Made by a program: the position numbers and the translations under genes
Notes under the pieces: model-generated
The model's input: the letters and a program-made list of their open reading frames with translations, nothing else
Told to the model about the DNA's origin: nothing
Database searches by the model: none
Part shown: positions 60,900 through 64,000 of the stretch, piece after piece
Position numbering within the stretch: the stretch's first letter is position 1
Layout: each line of letters opens with the position of its first letter
Origin: Candidatus Intricatilinea gracilis
Lineage (GTDB): Bacteria > Pseudomonadota > Gammaproteobacteria > Burkholderiales > Burkholderiaceae_C
DNA length: 64,000 bases
Direction of reading: 5' to 3'
Assembly: GCA_016702605.1 (NCBI GenBank)
Contig: JADJDQ010000002.1
Span: forward strand, 1 to 64,000

Positions 60900-62195
60900 A
60901 TGCTCGACATCACCACCCTGCGCAAGGACCTCGACGGCATCGTCGCCAAGCTCGAGCGGCGCAAGTCGCCGCAGCCGTACCTGGACGTGGCGCGTTTCCG
61001 CGCCCTAGAAGACGAACGCAAATCCATCCAGATCCGCACCGAAGAACTGCAGGCCAAACGCAACCAGCTGAGCAAGCAGGTCGGCCAGGCCAAGTCCAAG
61101 GGTGAGGACGCGAGCAGCCTGCTGGCCGAAGTGGGCGGCGTCGGTGACGAACTCAAGCACAGCGCCGAACGGCTCGACGCCCTGCAAGTCGAACTCGGCA
61201 CCTTGCTGATGCAGCTGCCCAACCTGCCGCAGGACGATGTGCCGTCGGGCAGCGACGAACACGGCAACGTCGAGGTCAAACGCTGGGGCACACCGGGCAC
61301 GTACGACTTCGCGGTCAAGGACCACGTCGACCTCGGCGCCAAGCTGGGCCTCGATTTCGAGCTCGGCGCCAAGCTGTCGGGCTCGCGTTTTGCCTTCCTG
61401 AAAGGCCCGGTCGCCAAGCTGCACCGCGCACTTGCCCAGTTCATGCTCGACGTGCAGACCGAGCAGCACGGCTACACCGAGTGCTACACGCCCTACATCG
61501 TCAACCGCGAGGTGCTCGAAGGCACGGGCCAGTTGCCCAAGTTCAAGGAAGACATGTTCTGGGTCACCCGTGGCGGTGACGAGACCCAGCCCGAGCAGTA
61601 CCTGATCTCGACCTCAGAGATCTCGCTCACCAACAGCGTGCGCGAAAGTGTGCTCGCCGCCGACCAGTTGCCCATCAAGCTCACGGCGCACAGCCCGTGC
61701 TTCAGAAGCGAAGCTGGTTCGGCCGGGCGCGACACGCGCGGCATGATCCGCCAACACCAGTTCGACAAGGTCGAGATGGTGCAGATCACCACGCCCGAGC
61801 AGAGCAACGCGGCGCTGCAGGACATGGTCGGCCACGCCGAAGCCATCCTGCAAAAGCTCGAGCTGCCCTACCGTGTGGTGCTGCTGTGCACCGGCGACAT
61901 GGGCTTCGGCTCGGCGCGCACCTATGACCTCGAGGTGTGGCTGCCGGCGCAGAACACCTACCGCGAGATCAGCTCGTGCAGCAACTGCGAGGCCTTCCAG
62001 GCCCGGCGCATGCAGACACGGTTCAAGAACGCCCAGGGCAAGAACGAGCTCGTGCATACGCTCAACGGCTCGGGCCTGGCCGTGGGCCGTGCCCTGGTGG
62101 CCGTGCTCGAGAACCATCAGAACGCCGACGGCAGCATCAACATCCCCGCCGCGCTGCGCCCTTACCTCAACGGCCGCACGGTGCTGAGCGCCTGA
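60900..62195 (+). CDS. serS: Seryl-tRNA synthetase
   Basis: A 431-residue class II synthetase. The N-terminal coiled-coil arm (about 30-100), which contacts the long variable arm of tRNA-Ser, is followed by the catalytic motifs: TSEISLTNSVRES, CFRSEAGSAGRDTRGMIRQHQF (motif 2) and NGSGLAVGRALVAVLENHQ (motif 3). It lies 84 bp before the tRNA-Ser gene. Confidence 0.97.
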   Translation: MLDITTLRKDLDGIVAKLERRKSPQPYLDVARFRALEDERKSIQIRTEELQAKRNQLSKQVGQAKSKGEDASSLLAEVGGVGDELKHSAERLDALQVELGTLLMQLPNLPQDDVPSGSDEHGNVEVKRWGTPGTYDFAVKDHVDLGAKLGLDFELGAKLSGSRFAFLKGPVAKLHRALAQFMLDVQTEQHGYTECYTPYIVNREVLEGTGQLPKFKEDMFWVTRGGDETQPEQYLISTSEISLTNSVRESVLAADQLPIKLTAHSPCFRSEAGSAGRDTRGMIRQHQFDKVEMVQITTPEQSNAALQDMVGHAEAILQKLELPYRVVLLCTGDMGFGSARTYDLEVWLPAQNTYREISSCSNCEAFQARRMQTRFKNAQGKNELVHTLNGSGLAVGRALVAVLENHQNADGSINIPAALRPYLNGRTVLSA

Positions 62196-62219
62196 ACTCC
62201 ATCACACGACACGCGGGGC

Positions 62220-62248
62220 TGGAAAACGGCCCATCCTGTGGCTATACT
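62220..62248 (+). promoter_or_regulatory. Promoter of tRNA-Ser
   Basis: TATACT at 62243-62248, 31 bp before the tRNA, with TGGAAA (4 of 6) at 62220-62225 and a 17-base spacer. GC-rich bases follow the -10, as expected for stable RNA promoters. Confidence 0.6.
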
Positions 62249-62279
62249 GCGCGGCTCGCGATCACGCACGAATACCCCA

Positions 62280-62370
62280 GGAAAGGTGGCAGAGTGGTCG
62301 AATGCGCCGGACTCGAAATCCGGTGTACTGTTCCGCAGTACCGAGGGTTCGAATCCCTCCCTTTCCTCCA
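62280..62370 (+). tRNA. tRNA-Ser (anticodon CGA)
   Basis: A 91-nt class II tRNA with acceptor GGAAAGG/CCTTTCC, anticodon loop CTCGAAA giving CGA, a long variable arm, and a T loop TTCGAAT. CCA is encoded at 62368-62370. The discriminator base is T rather than the G common in bacterial tRNA-Ser. It decodes UCG. Confidence 0.96.
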
Positions 62371-62376
62371 GGATCA

Positions 62377-62408
62377 AGCCCCAGGCATTCAGTTGCCTGG
62401 GGCTTTTT
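62377..62408 (+). terminator. Intrinsic terminator after tRNA-Ser
   Basis: An 11-bp stem AGCCCCAGGCA/TGCCTGGGGCT with a 6-base loop, followed by a T-tract, begins 7 bp after the CCA end. Confidence 0.92.
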
Positions 62409-62410
62409 GT

Positions 62411-62742
62411 CTTGTGGCGCAGCATTGGCACAACGCGGCGCGGCCTGTTCGTATGCAGTTGTATGTGTCGAACCGAACCGCTGCCTGCCGGCTGCAACGA
62501 CGTGTTGCAGTGCCGCAGCCAGGCGGGTCCAGACTGACGACCTGCGCGGCTGCCACCACCTCCACGGCCACCTCGAGTCCGTGAACTTGTGCCGGGCGCG
62601 ACTTGGGCACGTCACCACTTTGGCAGATTGCACATGCTCAAAGGCCGTGCATCCTGCCGGATAGTGTGGCCGGCGCACGGCGCGGCCTCGGTCGATGAAG
62701 CCGCTGCTGCCGCCGCGGGACCAAGCAGTCACAGGGGTTGTC
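62411..62742. other. Spacer between tRNA-Ser and the AAA+ activator gene
   Basis: 332 bp with no convincing gene. The only structure seen is a 7-bp inverted repeat CTGCAAC/GTTGCAG at 62492-62510. Sequence just downstream of a tRNA is a frequent integration target, but no integrase or attachment repeat was found. Confidence 0.4.
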
Positions 62743-64000
62743 ATGATCGAACCAAGCGAGTTGCCGACATCACCTGCCGCATCGTCACCCGTCGCGGTGA
62801 GTGTGTGTGCTTCGGACATGTACGCCTCGGTCGGCTTCGAATTACGCGCCACCCTCAAATCCTGCGGCCTGCAGGGAGCCGACATTCAAGTCGCGCGCCT
62901 GGCCTGCCGCCCGGACGCATCCGATCTGCTGATCCAGATCGTTGCGGCGGGGGATGTGCACGACGCCGTGTCGCAACTGGTCGAACTGCGCCGCCATGCG
63001 CCGGGTTGTGCGGCCATCGCCGCTGCGGTCGACCTCGATGGGCCGCAGATCGATCGTTTGCTTGCTGCCGGCGCGCGCGACTTCTTGCGCTCACCCGTCG
63101 ACCCGGGCGAGTTGCGCGTTCGGGTGCTGCGTGCCCTGGGGGCAAGCGGCGCCACCACCCCCGAGCCGGTACGACCCAGCCACCCCATGCTGCGCGACAT
63201 CATCGGCGACAGCCCCGTGTTTGCGCAGCAGGTGGCGCGTGTGCCGCTGCTGGCCAGGTACGACGCCAGCGTGTTGATCCTGGGCGAAACCGGCACGGGC
63301 AAGGAGGTCTGCGCCCGCGCCATCCACTACCTGTCGGCGCGCGCCGGGCGGCCCTGGGTGGCGGTGAACTGCGGCGCCATCCCGACCGAACTGGTCGAGG
63401 CCGAACTGTTCGGCCACGTCAAGGGCGCCTTCACGCATGCCCACACCGCCCGTGCCGGCCTCGTGCGCGAAGCCGAAGGCGGCACCCTGTTCCTCGACGA
63501 GATCGACGCCCTGCCCTACGGCGCACAGGCCAAGCTGCTGCGCTTTTTGCAAGACAAGGAGTACCGGCCGGTCGGCTCCAACCAGGTCATGCATGCCGAC
63601 GTGCGTGTCATCGCCGCCACCAATCGCAACCCCAGCCTGCTCACGGCACGCGGCGTGTTCCGGCAAGACCTGCTGTTCAGGCTCAACGTGCTGACGCTGC
63701 ACCTGCCGCTGCTGCGCGACCGCCGATCCGACATCCCGAGCCTGGCCCTGCACTTCCTGCGCGGCGCCGCCAAGCAGTGGCAGAAGGCCGCGCCCGCGCT
63801 GTCACCCGCCGCCCTCAAGCGCCTGGTCGCACACGACTGGCCCGGCAACGTGCGCGAACTAAAGAACGTGATGGAACGCGCCGTGCTCATGTCGTCCACC
63901 GACATGCTGGCCGCCCACGACATCGACCTCGATGGCTCGACCCAGGCCAACGAGCCGATGCCCGACGGCGACGACAGCTTCCGCGCCGCCAAGGCCCGCG
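62743..64000 (+). CDS. Sigma-54-type AAA+ response regulator/activator, 3' end outside window
   Basis: At least 419 residues, open to the window edge. Residues 1-140 resemble a receiver domain without a clear phospho-acceptor (VDPGELRVRVLRALG near its end). The AAA+ domain has Walker A GETGTGKE at 181-188 and Walker B TLFLDEID at 248-255, and the R-finger region is followed by HDWPGNVRELKNVMERA. The sigma-54 contact loop, normally GAFTGA, reads GAFTHA at 228-233. A Fis-type DNA-binding domain would lie beyond the edge. Family placement is firm; whether it works with sigma-54 is open. Confidence 0.9.
   Translation, partial: MIEPSELPTSPAASSPVAVSVCASDMYASVGFELRATLKSCGLQGADIQVARLACRPDASDLLIQIVAAGDVHDAVSQLVELRRHAPGCAAIAAAVDLDGPQIDRLLAAGARDFLRSPVDPGELRVRVLRALGASGATTPEPVRPSHPMLRDIIGDSPVFAQQVARVPLLARYDASVLILGETGTGKEVCARAIHYLSARAGRPWVAVNCGAIPTELVEAELFGHVKGAFTHAHTARAGLVREAEGGTLFLDEIDALPYGAQAKLLRFLQDKEYRPVGSNQVMHADVRVIAATNRNPSLLTARGVFRQDLLFRLNVLTLHLPLLRDRRSDIPSLALHFLRGAAKQWQKAAPALSPAALKRLVAHDWPGNVRELKNVMERAVLMSSTDMLAAHDIDLDGSTQANEPMPDGDDSFRAAKAR

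Noticed and set aside
62614..62640. TGGCA...TTGCA as a sigma-54 promoter for the AAA+ activator
   Set aside because: The GG-to-GC spacing is much shorter than the required 10 bases.
62262..62885. Minus-strand 207-codon frame across tRNA-Ser and the spacer
   Set aside because: It reads through a tRNA and its terminator and overlaps the activator start.

Overview
The window is GC-rich chromosomal DNA from a betaproteobacterium of the Burkholderiales. The gene content (rpmB-rpmG, greB, spoT-rpoZ-gmk-yicC, rph-rdgB-hemW, radC-slpA-ispH-serS) and a very large MofA-type multicopper oxidase point to the Leptothrix/Sphaerotilus neighbourhood. This is an inference from content; no search was run.

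Layout. 1-4160 is the edge of an integrated element: a cut hypothetical gene, a small gene, a TOPRIM/DUF927 primase-helicase and a cluster of 9-bp iteron-like repeats. 4545-5283 holds a MarR regulator with its probable operator and a small membrane peptide. 5283-17969 is the most distinctive region. A 1,579-residue MofA-like multicopper oxidase (minus strand, own terminator) diverges, across a 763-bp spacer rich in inverted repeats, from four plus-strand genes. These encode a beta-propeller protein, a tandem double-Sco copper chaperone, a cytochrome c fused to a periplasmic binding domain, and an exported TPR protein. The first three overlap by 4 bp at each junction. This looks like an exported metal-oxidation module with oxidase, copper loading and electron acceptor, but that role is inferred.

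18033-21622 is a livHMGF branched-chain amino-acid type ABC transporter with no binding-protein gene. 21889-29111 carries rarA, lolA, ftsK, a CRP/FNR regulator, trxB and rpmB-rpmG. 29392-38293 carries a FimV-like protein, a fatty-acid desaturase, rsmB, purN, trpS, a DUF3717/DUF1289 protein and a MATE exporter. 38460-41749 is a three-gene regulatory run: histidine kinase, OmpR-type regulator, and an HTH protein fused to a degenerate receiver domain.

42144-52258 is housekeeping: greB, spoT, rpoZ, gmk, yicC, a Ser/Thr kinase and PP2C phosphatase pair, rph, rdgB and hemW. 52271-56943 is a chemotaxis/motility block: cheR-cheD-cheB on the minus strand, diverging from a GGDEF cyclase and a MinD/FlhG-like ATPase. 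57129-62370 holds a truncated haemoglobin, an Smr protein, radC, an SlpA-type isomerase, ispH, serS and tRNA-Ser(CGA). The window ends inside a sigma-54-type AAA+ activator whose GAFTGA loop reads GAFTHA.

No CRISPR array, insertion sequence or rRNA was seen. Long ORFs antisense to the real genes are GC-rich shadows and are left out.
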